From NCBI GenBank assembly GCA_946894095.1, contig OX335652.1:3681001-3745000 (forward strand): DNA of 64,000 nt. The letters run 5' to 3'. Made by a program: the position numbers and the translations under genes. Under the pieces are notes generated by a model. The model ran no database searches and was not told the origin of the DNA. It was given only the letters and a program-made list of their open reading frames with translations. The stretch's first letter is position 1; every line of letters begins with the position of its first letter. Positions 12,111 through 24,381 of the stretch are shown here, piece by piece. The stretch comes from Incurvaria masculella. Lineage: Eukaryota; Arthropoda; Insecta; Lepidoptera; Incurvariidae.

Positions 12111-12581
12111 GATTTTTTTTCGTTCAGTCGTGTTTAATTCGTCCGAAAAAAAGAAATTAGGCGGGTGTTCAGTTTTCATCAGATTATGAGATCATCAATC
12201 ATTTCCGAGATGTCGATGAGAAATGTCGCAATTCTAATGAACGATTCGTCTAATTATCAAACATTTTTATATGCAAGTTAACTTGTTTGGATGAGAGGAA
12301 TTTCGTTATTTATTTATTTTATATAAATAATATTACAATGTGTAAAGAAAACGCGAAAAATATTTTCTGGCTCATTTACAGTGCCATTCATGTAACTTAA
12401 ACAGGATTTGACGCAATCCGACCACCTATTTAATTTATAAAGTGGGCTACGTCATGGTCCCAAACCCATGTGAAACTTGGATCTCTTGAATGAATAATGG
12501 AAGCGGCCAAAGAAAGGGAAGGCCATGGTATGCTCTACTTTCTTCGGAATTGTGATGCGAGTTATAGAGAGTTCCAGGTGT

Positions 12582-12688
12582 ATTCAGAGTGTGCTGACTA
12601 ACTTTAATTCGCCGGACTAAGCCGGTTTTTGTATGGATGGTCCAGTGCTAATCTCGTACTAAGTTTTGACAGGTGCTCTCTGAATAAG
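12582..12688 (+). mobile_element. Palindromic MITE, TATTCAGAGTG family
   Basis: Ends TATTCAGAG and CTCTGAATA, with internal hairpin GCCGGACTAAGCCGG. About 107 bases. Five related copies lie at 39298, 40266, 43468, 44908 and 45112. Confidence 0.75.
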
Positions 12689-12691
12689 ACT

Positions 12692-12935
12692 GGGGGTCCA
12701 TTCAGGGAAAGAGTGAGTTCGAATTCGTCACTAAATATCAACTCACTTTTTTTAATAGTAATGTTTCCACACTTCTTGAACATCATTACAGTTAGATAAA
12801 AATCTGGTCCGTCCCGTAAATACGTCAGAAGTATAAATAACGGTTCCGTTATTTAAATAATAATATATTTCTCAGCTATTTTTAGGTTAACTCACTCCCG
12901 AACTCGAACTCACTCTTTTCTGAATGGACCCCCTG
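12692..12935. mobile_element. MITE with GGGGGTCCATTCAG inverted ends
   Basis: Left GGGGGTCCATTCAGGGAAAG with AGAGTGAGTTCGA is mirrored by the right-hand TCGAACTCACTCTTTTCTGA and ATGGACCCCC. About 244 bases, arms about 30, non-coding. It abuts the preceding MITE with almost no spacer. Confidence 0.75.
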
Positions 12936-13677
12936 TAAGTCGTTACCCATTTTTCTTCTGGAGCTCTAGAAAAAAGAAAAATACTCCCACGTTCTCTATC
13001 TGTTAATACATACGTACATATATCAGTTTTACAGTAAAATCTTTTTTTTTTCCGGGTGCCGCGGGGCGAGGGAACCGTTTGATGAGTTTTTATCTTTTTC
13101 GGCGCGAAGCAAACCATAAAAAGTCACTTCGTTCGAGCCGCGAACCGTAAAGTTACGAAAAGGCGTGAGGTGATATTATAACCGACTCAAACTAAAAGTG
13201 TTTTGTCGGTAAACATCATAATGCACCATAAATGTGTGAAAATAATCTTTGTTTCATTGTTTGGTGTCTTTTGTTCATAAAAGCCGAAAATTAAATCACA
13301 GAAAAATACATCCAAAATCCAAAATTTCCATAACATAAAAGGTTATGGAAATATTTCATCTGCTTGCATTAAAATTATGTCTCTACATTATATTTCGAAT
13401 ACATTTTATTTGAAATAAACTAGTAGTTTCGCCCCAAACTACGAACTAGCGACTGTAAAAATAATTGATAACTAATGAAGAAGCATGTTTGGTATGGAAA
13501 TATTTGGAATTGTAAAAGTTATTTTAACTTTTTAAAGACACAAAAGTTTTACTCACAATTATGATTGTCCGGTGTGGAACGGTCAGTCAACAGCCAATGT
13601 GTGTAGCGACGGTGTGAACTTAAAAACTTATACAAATGTTTTAGTTTCAAATCAAATTATAACTTTAGGCTTAAACT
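12936..13677. other. Intergenic DNA, no feature recognised
   Basis: AT-rich except around 13050-13100. No repeat or gene recognised. Confidence 0.35.
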
Positions 13678-13905
13678 AATGATAATAATAATAATAAATC
13701 TTTATTTTACTGGCTAAGCAAGTTCAGTACATGTACAGGAATAATAAACAGAACAATAGGTTTCAGATAGTGTCGGTTTGTATGTGTATGTAGGTGTGTA
13801 TGTATGTATCGTGTTCATTCAAGAATATATTTGCTTAATACTATAACATGTAATAGTTTAGTAGGAGCCCTGTCTTCCAAAATAGGATTATGGAAATTAA
13901 AGACT
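13678..13905 (-). mobile_element. LINE 3' untranslated end
   Basis: Plus-strand AATAATAATAATAAATCTTT is the reverse of a LINE 3' terminus with a trinucleotide tail; the following 200 bases, with a GTATGTATGTAT run, resemble non-coding 3' UTR. No coding part remains. Confidence 0.45.
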
Positions 13906-14161
13906 AAAATAAAGATTTCCTAACTAATTTTAAATTCGTCAACCAATCAATCTCCGTAAGGCAGCGCCATCTAGTTTTTTCGACCACTTCTTACAACTCG
14001 GCAACTTTTTGACCGATTTGGCTCGTTCTTCTCAACCTCAGGAGGTTCGACCTCAAAATGTTATTTGTCTGATTTACTCGTCTACCGAATTTCATGACGA
14101 TCATCAACATACCTACATACATGATAACGCAGCCTGGAGTTAGTCCAAAACGTCTATTTGT

Positions 14162-14222
14162 AGTTAGTTCGCTTACGAATTCGGGACGCGAAACATCGAA
14201 TGTTTGTTAAACTAAATAGTCC
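14162..14222 (+). repeat. Interspersed repeat, copy 1
   Basis: GAATTCGGGACGCGAAACAT and flanks recur at 17101-17160 with few changes. Source element unknown. Confidence 0.55.
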
Positions 14223-14679
14223 TGTGGCATTAATACGTGTCCTATGAACTCGACAAAATCAGTAGTATAAGCCAATTCATAATCTAACTTAGCTACTCGC
14301 CAACAAAGATACAAACGAGTTTACTTTGTAACGCTAAAAATCTATACAAACACAAAATGCATGCCAACACTGCACTGAACTGACTAGGTATAAGCTAAAC
14401 GGAGGTAGAATATGATGACCTGTCCGACCACATACGTGCTTCATGGAGTCGACTGTCGCCGTCACATAAACTAATCAAACGATGACTTACGACGACAACC
14501 TGCCTACTAGGTGTGGTGCGTTACTTAAATTTCGCCAAATCACTGCCTTTGTTCACTGCTGCTAGGGTCACCATGCACCGGTCCGGAGTCATGGTCTACA
14601 TTTCGTTGCTCAAGTATGTGTTTATTGAATTGAGGTATTTTTTCATGAATTTATTTTGGATTCTATTTTAATACTAGCT

Positions 14680-14790
14680 GAGGTACCTGGCTCCGCTCGG
14701 GTCAATGTCGTTTTGGACTGATGTCAGGAATTATTTCCTGGATATTATCCATATCCCATACAAACTTTCATCCCCTATTTCTCCCCCGAC
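14680..14790 (-). repeat. Reverse copy of the CATTGACCCGAGCGG repeat
   Basis: CCGCTCGGGTCAATGTCGTT through AAACTTTCATCCCC is the reverse complement of the repeats at 8815 and 18690. Confidence 0.5.
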
Positions 14791-15894
14791 GGCTTTAATT
14801 TTTTTAAAGTACGATCTGTAGGTGTGAAGAAGCATCTCGTCGACAGTGAAAGTTCTAAAGCTCATGTGCGTCGTCGGACACCTCTTATGTGAGGTCCCGG
14901 CGTATGTCAGATGCCACTCTCAATAGAAAAATATGATATGGCACATTGCCTGTGTTAATGAAAATACCTTTAACATAGCCTGCTACAGTGTTTAGTGTAT
15001 GTGTGGGTCCCCCCCCCCCCACACAAGCACAAAACATTACAGCAAGCTATGCATCTACACAACACACACAACAACACTACACAAGCATTGCATCTAGAAA
15101 CGATTACATCGTTCTGTTCCGGTAAAACGTTCGTATTGCATACAGCATAACTTCAAATTGTTTTATCTTTTATGTCTGGTGCTTCGAACGCCATAAACGT
15201 GGGCGGCGCTGCCACCGGGTGCTGCGATGATACTCGTAAGTTCTGTGGCCTCACAACGCGTAGCGTATATAAACTTTATTTAAAACCAGGGTTGTCAGAA
15301 GGAGGCTTTCACCGCTGATAGGCCGTATTATAGAGACAGGGTCCGAGCTTAATGATCGCTTAGTATTTTCGACGAGACCTGGTAACCCTGGGGAGCCGGG
15401 AGCCACCTACCGGTGCGGGCGATGAGGGAGTCTCGCTGGCGACAACAATGCATATTGCTCGCACGCATTCGCGGTTTATGACCGACAGCGGCGCTCGCCG
15501 TGATCGATTCGAGCCATGCAGCTCCGAACGCCCACTGTGGGACCCTGGTCACACAGATTCGGCCCGAATGAATAGTGCACAGACTTGCTACAGCTCCATA
15601 TTTACCATACAGCCTCCTTCCTAATGTGGAATTTACCCTTTTACGAAATAAAGGAAACAGCGAACGCAAAAACGATGCCCTACCCAAAAATATTGCAATT
15701 ACCTCGGTATCCCGGTGGACGCGATCGGGTTTCGGATGGGTGAGTATTCAACTTAGGGAGGAGTTCTTAATGAACTTGGGAAAAATAAAAATAAGTTATT
15801 TTTTATCCCATATAATTATCTCATTACCATAAGAACATTGGTATTTATTTAATTTCGATACGATACGTATTCACAAAGTTATAAGACTTTTAAT
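14791..15894. other. Intergenic DNA with low-complexity and GC-richer parts
   Basis: 15010-15020 is a C run, 15020-15100 is CA-rich. 15190-15700 is GC-richer and has a 112-codon minus-strand frame (15349-15687) without recognisable similarity. 15700-15760 faintly resembles the 5S-type SINE head. Confidence 0.3.
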
Positions 15895-16045
15895 TTTGTT
15901 AAAATACTTTACCTGTCTCGCCCGGCGTCGTCGTCGCCCGCGGAACTCGGTTTGCGACCGCGTGACGTCATGGAACACTTCGGCGCCTAGCCAGCCGTAC
16001 ATTACCGCGCCGCATTGGTTCAAATCGGACGTACGTGTGAAAGCC
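15895..16045. promoter_or_regulatory. GC-rich patch with a perfect CREB site
   Basis: TGACGTCA at 15963-15970 is a perfect palindromic CREB/ATF site, and ATTGG at about 16015 a reverse CCAAT box. The patch is repeat-free and could be an enhancer or an unannotated promoter; no gene follows on either strand. Confidence 0.25.
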
Positions 16046-16267
16046 TTGTCGTTTTTTCGTGTTTCTAAGTGCCTTGATTTATTACTAGAGTTTATTTTTA
16101 TTACTATACAAGTACCTACTTATTATTGTCTTATAGAGCAAGGATTAGAGCGATGTAAATCGGATAACTTGCCTCAAATAGGTGTGATTTGAGTCGAGTT
16201 ATTTTGCCTCTATATATAGGCATCGCCCAGGTTCGTGATATCGCAATCAATTAAATATAGCCGAAAC

Positions 16268-16410
16268 GTCCGAATGTCCGTGTTTTCCATCCAGTTCAAT
16301 ATACCTATAGAGCTATTCAAGGAAAGTCCTGGCATGACATGTAGTTCGTATGAGGTGTGTTAGGTCATTTCATGACAGCAGGTTTTGTATTATACCATAC
16401 CATGCTAGCT
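16268..16410 (+). mobile_element. SINE fragment, degraded
   Basis: TGTCCGTGTTTTCCATCCAG, then GTCCTGGCATGACA, match the SINE body; head and tail lost. Confidence 0.55.
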
Positions 16411-18297
16411 CTATTAAATTACCTGTATACGTTTCTTACCTTAAACTGAGTGTAAATTCTTTTAGTCCATATCAAAATATAAATGTTTTAAGGTTCCATG
16501 CGCTTTAGGCATAAATCTTCTTTTGATATGTTAGCAGTATTTAGATATTTAAATATGCAACTATATTCCTCGCACGGTTTACCGCTCGTGCCTATTTTCC
16601 TAACAATCTTTCGGGCTGAGCTGAGTTGTGTTTTATGTTGATTATTTCCTAAGCCTCTTGGTCTTTCCTTACTCCATGGGTCGTGGAGGCTAAAGATACG
16701 TAGGTCCTAACGAATCAGTACGCTACCGCAGTTACGTGGTGCCTTACATTGTATGCAACGGTTTGTTTATGGTAACTCGCGCTGGTTTCTCTACCTATCT
16801 TGTTTATGGAGTCCGTTCGAATTCCATCAGTAATAAAATACTTTCATATTGTCTTCGTTGGCTGACAGCGAGCTGTGTTGGGAAGTACTTGGCTCATATT
16901 ACGTACTTATCGTAATATATTTTACCGAAAGGCTTTCGAAGAGGTATTACCCGTTTCACACGGGTTGCATATAGACAGCGCAGTAGACCAATAGACCAAA
17001 TAGTTCGTACCTATAAAGAAAGAGGGCAGTAGCGACCAAAACTCATGCCGCAAAAACGGCGGCACCGTATAACCACCAGTTATCGGAAAACCACGGAATA
17101 GTTAGTTTACTTACGGATTCGGGACGCGCAACATCAAATGTTCGTTGCACTAAACAGAATCTTGTAAAGTTATTACGTATTCTTGTGTGTAAGTTCCTTT
17201 GTCTGGAGCTAATCCTCCATTTCGATTCAGGTTTACAAAAAAAATCGCGCTGTCCCAGCGAACGGAACCAGCATGTAAAAATTCGATTCCGTAGGAAAAG
17301 AGAAAGTGGTTCTAATCAGCTGCCAAGTTTTGACCTACACATTCAATCCAACATAGGCACGTACATACATACATACACAAATTTCAAGTTAAATAAACGC
17401 TTGTAAATAACGACACCTCTCAAGCTAAAATCCGTCAAGCCGTTTAAGCTGCAGAGAGTGCCAAAGAAATATACATACATACATACACTCGAAAAACATA
17501 ACCCTCCTTCTTGCGCAGTCGGGTAAAAATGCGCACTCTGTTGACTTTATCGTGCCGGTCCATGTTCATCAAACAAACAACTGTTTCCAATCTAACGTCT
17601 CCATCCTCATTTCAAGTGGCTAATTTAACCCATCTTTCGAGACCTCACGGATCGAGGCATAAAGGCTGATGGGGAACGGGGACATTATTAGATGATCCCA
17701 AATTTGATATTGAAATGTGGGGATCCGCGCAGTGTTGCCGTGGTGTAATTTCACGAACGATTTGCCCGAAACGAAGCCGCAACTGTCGGCGTGCGGGGGA
17801 GCCGGCAAATGAGAGATGAAAGCAACGCAATGTCCGCGAGTAACTAACCGTACGCGAAAGGGGTGCTGTTTGGAATTTTATAAAGGGTAGACTGGCCTAA
17901 ATATGATATGATAGTAATCATTATCTAACTTGTACAAAGCAAAACAATGGTAGGAGACATTAAAAGTTTTTTTATTTCAATTATTGAAATATTTATTAAT
18001 CATTTTAGATTTGATTTCTTATTTTATTTCTTAATTTCTCTCACTCTCTAACATTCAACCTTATAGACGAAGGAGAGGTGGTGTGGCGTTAATAGTATTG
18101 TGGGCTTGATTTAACTATCATTAATTTGTTGGAATCGAATATACTCGTAATCTTGGTAAGAGTGACTTTAATTAATATAGGCATTACGGTATAAGTAATT
18201 TTTATATAAGTATGGATGTTTTAAACTATGTATGTATGTATGTATATGTATGTATGTACTTATAATATGTACAAGTACTGATTATCTTAATCCGTAC
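16411..18297. other. Intergenic DNA
   Basis: 17101-17160 is the second copy of the 14162 repeat. ACATACATAC runs occur at 17365 and 17472, and ATGTATGTATG at 18225. No gene recognised. Confidence 0.35.
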
Positions 18298-18376
18298 AAT
18301 AAAGGGCCTTTCTTACCATCTTGCAATCGATACCAGTACAAGATGATCAGCACTTTAGTAATAAAGGACCTTTAAG
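18298..18376. mobile_element. AAAGGGCC palindromic mini-element, copy 1
   Basis: AAAGGGCCTTT at one end and AAAGGACCTTT at the other enclose CAATCGATACCAGTACAAGA and CAGCACTTTAGTAAT. The same unit occurs twice, reversed, at 47374 and 47519. Confidence 0.6.
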
Positions 18377-18687
18377 TGTCAATTAAAATAAATTAGGACT
18401 TGGGGAAAACCAAGCTTAGTATTATAAATTAATCTTAGCATCCACCTTTACTGAAATATTTAATGTCATTTGTGTTACCCTTGAGCAACATTTCACATAA
18501 GGTATATGCACCCAACATGCCGTCTTAGGCCACTCTACACTGTATTGTAAGAACGACCAGTGCGGACAATTTGTTGAACCATAAATTCAGCGACTTCGGA
18601 ATTACTACCTACAGACCGGTTTAGAAAATTTATTTTCATACAGGAACCAGAATCGTTCTGTGATAGTATCTATACATGTCCATACTA

Positions 18688-19014
18688 ATATTATAAATGA
18701 GAAAATAAATCTGTCTTACGCCTAACCGCTGAACCATTTTTTATTAATTTTGGTATAGAGATATTCTGGACCTTGGAGCCTTCTCCATAGAGCTGAGGCT
18801 ACCCTACAGATTAAGTAAGTAACTTAACTCTAACGTAATGTAACTTTCTTTGATCATTGGGCTACCTCTTTTGTAATTAAAATTAAACTCGAAGGCGGTG
18901 AAAAAGGGGATGAAAGTCTATATGAGGAACTCATATAGCATGTAATATTAGGTTCAGCACGATATCAGTCCGAAACGACATTGACCCGAGCGGATCCGGG
19001 TACATCAATCAAAA
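18688..19014 (+). repeat. Interspersed repeat with CTAATATTATAAATG head
   Basis: Starts CATACTAATATTATAAATGA, continues with the TTACGCCTAACCGCTGAACC motif common in Lepidoptera, and ends CATTGACCCGAGCGGATCCG. A reverse fragment lies at 35605-35690. Possibly a non-autonomous Helitron or SINE; not resolved. Confidence 0.45.
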
Positions 19015-19027
19015 ACGCGACAGAATA

Positions 19028-19500
19028 TAGCGGGAAATTTATACAAATTGTCTATGCGCACTACGTTAGTATCAAAGAGCACGACCCAGTCAGCTATATT
19101 GTTATATAATAAATTATCAGAAGATCTAAAAAAAACTGTTAATGTTAAAAAATTTAAACTAAATCTAAAGGAATGGCTTTTACTAAAATCATATTATAGC
19201 TTGGAAGAATTCTTAAAAGAAAATAAGGGTTAATTTAGGGTAATTTTATTTTCAAAATGCTTTGTTCGTACACCTTATTATGTATATGTTATTTTTTTTT
19301 CTCTTGTGTTTGATTGATTTTAAGTGCTAAATGCTAAAACTATTAGCATTTGCAAAAATTGCCACACCTATGTTTAGGTAGCATTTCTATAAACTGAGTA
19401 AGTCATTGTACCATATTTTCCTACTTTAAGACTACAATGCATAAGAAATGTCTTGCAATAAAGATTTTTTAATTTGAATTTTGAATTTGAATTTGAATCA
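19028..19500 (+). mobile_element. Non-LTR retrotransposon 3' end
   Basis: The frame 19048-19233 encodes SAILLYNKLSEDLKKTVNVK and LLKSYYSLEEFLKENKG, a typical ORF2 C-terminus. A 3' UTR follows, ending in a TTTGAATTTGAATTTGAAT microsatellite tail. A second copy of the same 3' end is at 52770-53060. Confidence 0.75.
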
Positions 19501-20115
19501 GCTAGGAGAAAATAAGTATACAACACATTATAACTTTTCATTGCAAATGTTACAATTATACCATATACCACCTTCCCACGTGGTATGGAGTGAGTAATAT
19601 CTCAGGGCACAGCTGAACCATGAACTCGTAGTGATAATATTAGAATAAGTCTATTTTGGTTCCCAATGGATTACACAAAAATGGCGCATCCAAAAGTGCG
19701 CTCGGGCTGTTTGCTCGTGTAAAATCCGGCGAGACTCAGCTAAATCCCGTTTAATCCGGTCGGCTCATCTGAAACAACACGAAAGAAATTCAATCGAGCG
19801 GTTTTTAGGGCGAGCATTACCATACCGCGTACCCATCGCCGTTAACTAAAAGGATTTTATGTTGCTTCGTCGTCTATCGAGTAAGGAAGGAACCAAGTTT
19901 TAGTGATAATACATAAAGTGATGATAGCGCAGGCCAGTCAGTTCGCTTACGAATTATTTCTCTCCTAGGGGTTACCATGGTGAGTTAACTCGCCGGGTTT
20001 TTTTATCTGAGGTTTAGTTGCATTTCGTACCATGCTAACTGTCAAACAACGGGTTATTCGATCAAGTGAACTGAGATGTAATGCAGCCAATTGTCAGATT
20101 TATACACTGTTTTAC

Positions 20116-20164
20116 CCATAGACCTAGCATGCGCGCGCAGAGCGCTTACATCCTATTTCTATGG
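20116..20164. repeat. 49-base repeat shared with the INTS7 5' flank
   Basis: Begins CCATAGACCTAGCATGCGCG and ends ACATCCTATTTCTATGG; the termini CCATAGA/TCTATGG are inverted. A slightly shorter copy lies at 44465-44508. Confidence 0.6.
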
Positions 20165-20489
20165 TTTTACCTGTTCACGTGCTATTCACCTGGCGACTTA
20201 TATAATGTGGTAACCCCTCAGTTAGTGCGCTAACGAATTCGCTCACTACTGATGTTTTCGAGATCCAACGACACGTAAGAACTTCACAGGACGCTGTTTA
20301 TTGCAAAGAATATTCGATACGAATCATCTATACCGCAGGGCACTCAGCGCATTGAGCGATTTGAGCGAAGCTGCCGTCAAGGAATGTATTTTCCATGTCA
20401 ATGTATGTATGGCTGTGGTGCCGCCACTTGGACCTACTGGGCTGCAACATGTCCATAGAAGAGGGTTTTCGGCGTTTTATTGAATCAGA

Positions 20490-20900
20490 GGCCAAATTGC
20501 ATTGCAGAAACTGGGGATCCTATACCGTTGCAGAAAGTTCTTTTCAAAGTGCAAATCACAAATTATAAAGGTGATAGAATACTGGGGACACTTATGGGAA
20601 GGTAGTCCCCCGTGCCTGTTGGCACCCTTGGTATCAATTCAGCGCCAAGCGGTCCGTCTTGTTCGGGACCCACAAATCACCGTTGGCGTGGTTGTAGGTT
20701 CGCTCAGTCTGTTCTCCAGGTACTACCATGAACGTTGCTCTGTGTAACTTGCACTCCTTATTACTCCCCATCCTACCTATATCCGGATCCGCATCCGCCG
20801 TAGAGAATCAGAGCACCCCTTTGTGGTTGACATTAGGCTTATGAGAATAAACCGTTTTTAAACTAATTTCTCTGTAGCACCACCAGGATTTGTTGCTGTC
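20490..20900 (+). mobile_element. Non-LTR retrotransposon fragment
   Basis: The frame 20502-20747 encodes IEYWGHLWEGSP, IQRQAVRLVRDPQI and SLSLFSRYYHERCS, matching the conserved IQRRA..RLV and YHGEC motifs of the ORF2 C-terminal region. It is frame-damaged afterwards. A sister fragment is at 55235-55440. Confidence 0.75.
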
Positions 20901-21559
20901 TTCCGGAGCATTTATACCGGCAAATAACTAGAGTTTCTGCTAAGCTGCCGGAACCTATACCATAGACTTTGTAACACAACCCTGCAATCTAGGGGAGAGT
21001 AGGTGTTCTGGGACGGGGCCACCGCACCCCCCTCCGGCCGCTGGTGAGCTGTCAATCACGCGAGTTAATCGGCTTCCCGAATGTGTTGATGCGAGCCGCC
21101 CCGCCGCCAGCGCCTGCGCCACGCGGCTGGCTGCTCCGGCTGTATTCTTATACAGGACCTCGATAGTGCGGCGGGCAGCGTTTTAAAATAAATGTTCCAT
21201 GTTCTAGAAAAAATCAATTAATATAAGGATGTCGTGAAGGCAGAGGAAATCGAACATTTAAAGAAATGCATTCATTGTTCATTGGCCAAGGCACAATTTT
21301 GCACAGCGACTGCCTATAAACTAGCGAAATCGTCCTCCATACCCTAACGGTTCCCTCCCTTAAACGTTTTTAATAGTTGTTTCAAATCAAATTGTGTCAC
21401 TTGAGAAAACTTTATTTCATATCCGTATGTTTTTATTTGTTTGTAAATATCTGTCCCCTCAACTTCTCCCCCGAGCATGTCGTAAGTGTCAACTATAAGG
21501 GATTCGTTATTTGTAGTTCAGATTCCATGTAAACTGTAGGTAGCCTTATTCAGATTAAG

Positions 21560-22548
21560 TTTATTAAGCACCTAAATTACCGGTGTAAAATGTCTTTTTC
21601 ATCGTACGAAGAAAGCTGTAACAACCATACAATTTTACCACTGAACGACAGGAGAGTTCTATTGGATATGTTATTATTGCACGATTTAGTTCGAGGAGTT
21701 GTAGATTGCCCGACGTTAGTTGAGACATTTGGGCTTCATGTTCCGAAGCGCCGAACACGCCACACCGTCGTTTTTCTATTTAGTGTGCCCTCTCACCGGA
21801 CTAATTACGCCAAGAATGCCACTCTCACTCGTTTAGCTCGCACCTATAATCGAATGTTTACAGATATAGATCCATTTTATTTGAACAAATGCACTTTCAA
21901 GCATCATGTTATAAAAACCATCCTGCAACCAACTGCGTAGTAGTATAAAAACGTTTCTGGAAAAAAAAACATAAGAATTAAACATTAACATAAAAATAAA
22001 ATATAATACATTGGATTCGAGCATGAACTTCTTCAGTTACCTACAATTACATTCTTTCATTATTTTTTCCATATGGTGACTTTGTATAACATAAATTGAA
22101 TGTTATGTTATGAAACATTCACACAATCACCCTCGCACCCACTCTCAAACTCACAAATTCACCCTCATACCTCTTTGACACACATGAACACACCCTCTCA
22201 CACTCTCATAAGACAACACACCTACACAAATAAATCCTACCGACATGGTAATACTGCATATTACCTTATTATTCGTGGGAATTTCAGTTTTAATTTTTTG
22301 TTAACTCTTGCTAATTTTTGTTAATTGTGTGTTCATTTTTGTTAATTTAACTTTAAACTTACCTTTTTGATAAATTTCTTTAATTTATAATTTATAAAAT
22401 ATTTTCATTTTGTCACTATCTGGACTATTTTTTGTTTTATATAGAGAAATCTCTTATTGGCTTTATTTTTAGTTTAATTTGTATGTACAACTTTTACTTT
22501 TATGCTGTTGATTTCTTCAATAAAATAAAATAAAATAAATAAATAAAT
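21560..22548 (+). mobile_element. Non-LTR retrotransposon 3' end with full 3' UTR
   Basis: The frame 21590-21940 encodes DRRVLLDMLLLHDLVRGVVD, FGLHVPKRRTRHTV and HRTNYAKNATLTRLARTYN, an ORF2 C-terminus of the Jockey type. The 3' UTR of about 600 bases includes a CA/CT-rich stretch (22110-22210) and ends in an AATAAATAAAT tail. Confidence 0.8.
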
Positions 22549-22574
22549 TACTTCTAAGCGGTAGGATTAATCCG

Positions 22575-22690
22575 GACCATCGCATTGAATAAACGATGGT
22601 CGAAGTGGCCATGGAATTTGTCTGTGTTTTCCATCGAGTTAAATTTAGCTGTGCAATACATACATGGAAAGTCTTGGCATTTTTTTTTAT
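22575..22690 (+). mobile_element. SINE fragment, degraded
   Basis: CATCGCATTGAATAAACGAT followed by GGTCGAAGTGGC and GTGTTTTCCATCGAGTT match the SINE body with many changes. Confidence 0.55.
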
Positions 22691-22784
22691 GTTAAGCGCG
22701 GGATATGGCGTACGCCAGGACCTCTTGATGTACCCAACGACGCCCATGGGATTTCGAACTTACAGGGGGGCTGCAAAAACCATG

Positions 22785-22975
22785 CCGGTCGACTAGGTGC
22801 TTTTTCACAGCATGTTTGAAGGACCCCAGATTGTACTTTGGGGGAAATACCTCGTAAGGGACTTCATTCCATAGTTTTCCGAACGTATAGATGAAGGGTT
22901 CTTATTGTTGGAATGTCGACTGTGAATATGTGTATTGTCTCTCTATTCCGCGTTGAAAGAAGGCATCTAGTTCCC
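22785..22975 (-). mobile_element. Non-LTR retrotransposon fragment, reverse strand
   Basis: The minus strand encodes FIYTFGKLWNEVPYEVFPPK and YNLGSFKHAVKKHL with a nonsense change upstream. It is an ORF2 C-terminal tail of the same broad type as the 9850 fragment. Confidence 0.75.
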
Positions 22976-23882
22976 ATTAGGTGAGTTGGGGTTATATCAT
23001 GACAGTCTTCGTGGTATTCATTATCCATGTCCAGTCACTAAAGGAACTATTGTCGTATTGTTATGGCGTTCTGTCATCTCTGCCTACATGTCGAGAGAAA
23101 CTTGGGGGAATTCGTGTTTTTAATACAATACTCGATTATATACCTCGCGGGTCTGTGTATATACATAACTTAAAACTGAATAAATGTTCACCGCGCACCT
23201 TAAAACAAAATCATTTTATATTTCTTGTATTTTTCTCAGTGTATTAGTAACTACCACGGTTTAGGTCTTGTCACAAAAGTTAAATTTGCCATTGTGAAAA
23301 AATTTATTGACAAAAAAATCTATATAGTTATCGAATCTGCTCATAAAACGTCACGAGAATGTGTTGAGAAATGCGACATGTATAGGAGAACAGCCGGATA
23401 TACGATAACATTTTTTGCCCAAGTTGACACGCTTCGCTCGGTCATTCATAAAAGCAAGGGTAACAAACTTTCTACGCCCTGTACATTCCACACAGTTATA
23501 TTTGTTTTTGTTTTCCTTGCATTAGTGCATGTAAAGTTCCACAAATTAATCTTCCACACCGCGCATCGAGCCCGCGCTCCCCGGCCGCTGATCCATTGTC
23601 TAAGCCGCAGTAATAACACCCTGTGGGAGATGCCTGCGCCCACATGCGCCGCTAAGTGAAAATGGTGAAAGCAGAAATGCGGCTTATGGGGGAATTGTAT
23701 TGTCTTGTATTGTTTTATTGCATTCATAGGTAGGTAACCTACACTTAAACATGTCGAGAATCGTTATGCTAGGTCTATGTCAAAAATATAAATGTAAATG
23801 AGTCAGGTAGAGTTAGTGCTCTGAGAGGAATGCGTTTATTAAAACGTAAAGAAGTGGAAAAATGCAATGAAAACGAGAAGAT
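22976..23882. other. Intergenic DNA
   Basis: A 144-codon plus-strand frame (23225-23659) has no recognisable similarity or coding bias. Nothing else seen. Confidence 0.3.
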
Positions 23883-24205
23883 ACTTAAGATCTCCGCTCG
23901 GTTCGTGCACCACTATCTTTCTCTTTCTGAGGTGGATAAGTGCATTTCATAACCGAGCTTGCATTCAATCATATGGTTCTGATTACATGTAAAACTAGTA
24001 CCCTTCCCCTACTGAGTGGTAGGGTGGTAAGCTCGCTTGGGTTGGTAACATCGCATTTGATGAAAATATGGTCGAAGTGGCAATGAAAACTCTTTTCCAT
24101 CCGTTTCAATGTAGCCGTGCTCATAAAGTGAAGGTCCGCGCAGGGCTCATAATTTATTCGGGAAATGCGGTGTGGTGGGCTAATATAATGGCGGTGGGAC
24201 ACTAA
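23883..24205 (+). mobile_element. SINE, 5'-truncated but long
   Basis: Contains GGTTCGTGCACCACT, TGTAAAACTAGTACCCTTCC, ATCGCATTTGATGAAAATAT and TTCAATGTAGCCGTGCTCAT, in family order. The A-tail is lost. Confidence 0.7.
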
Positions 24206-24381
24206 ACATTAGCCGTCTATGTTCTCAGTTATATAAAAAAAACATTAGGCGTTCATATAAACCGGACTGACCCCAACTAGAATAGGAGCCCAGTCTAGTT
24301 TTGACGCGTTGCAAGACGCCATATTTATCGGACTCAATCAGATTTTCGATAAATGTTTCATGAAAGATGAATAAGTAAAAC

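Noticed and set aside
15349..15687. 112-codon minus-strand frame
   Set aside because: Single frame in GC-richer DNA with no recognised family; not enough to call a gene.
23225..23659. 144-codon plus-strand frame as a host gene
   Set aside because: No similarity recognised; residue composition follows local base content.
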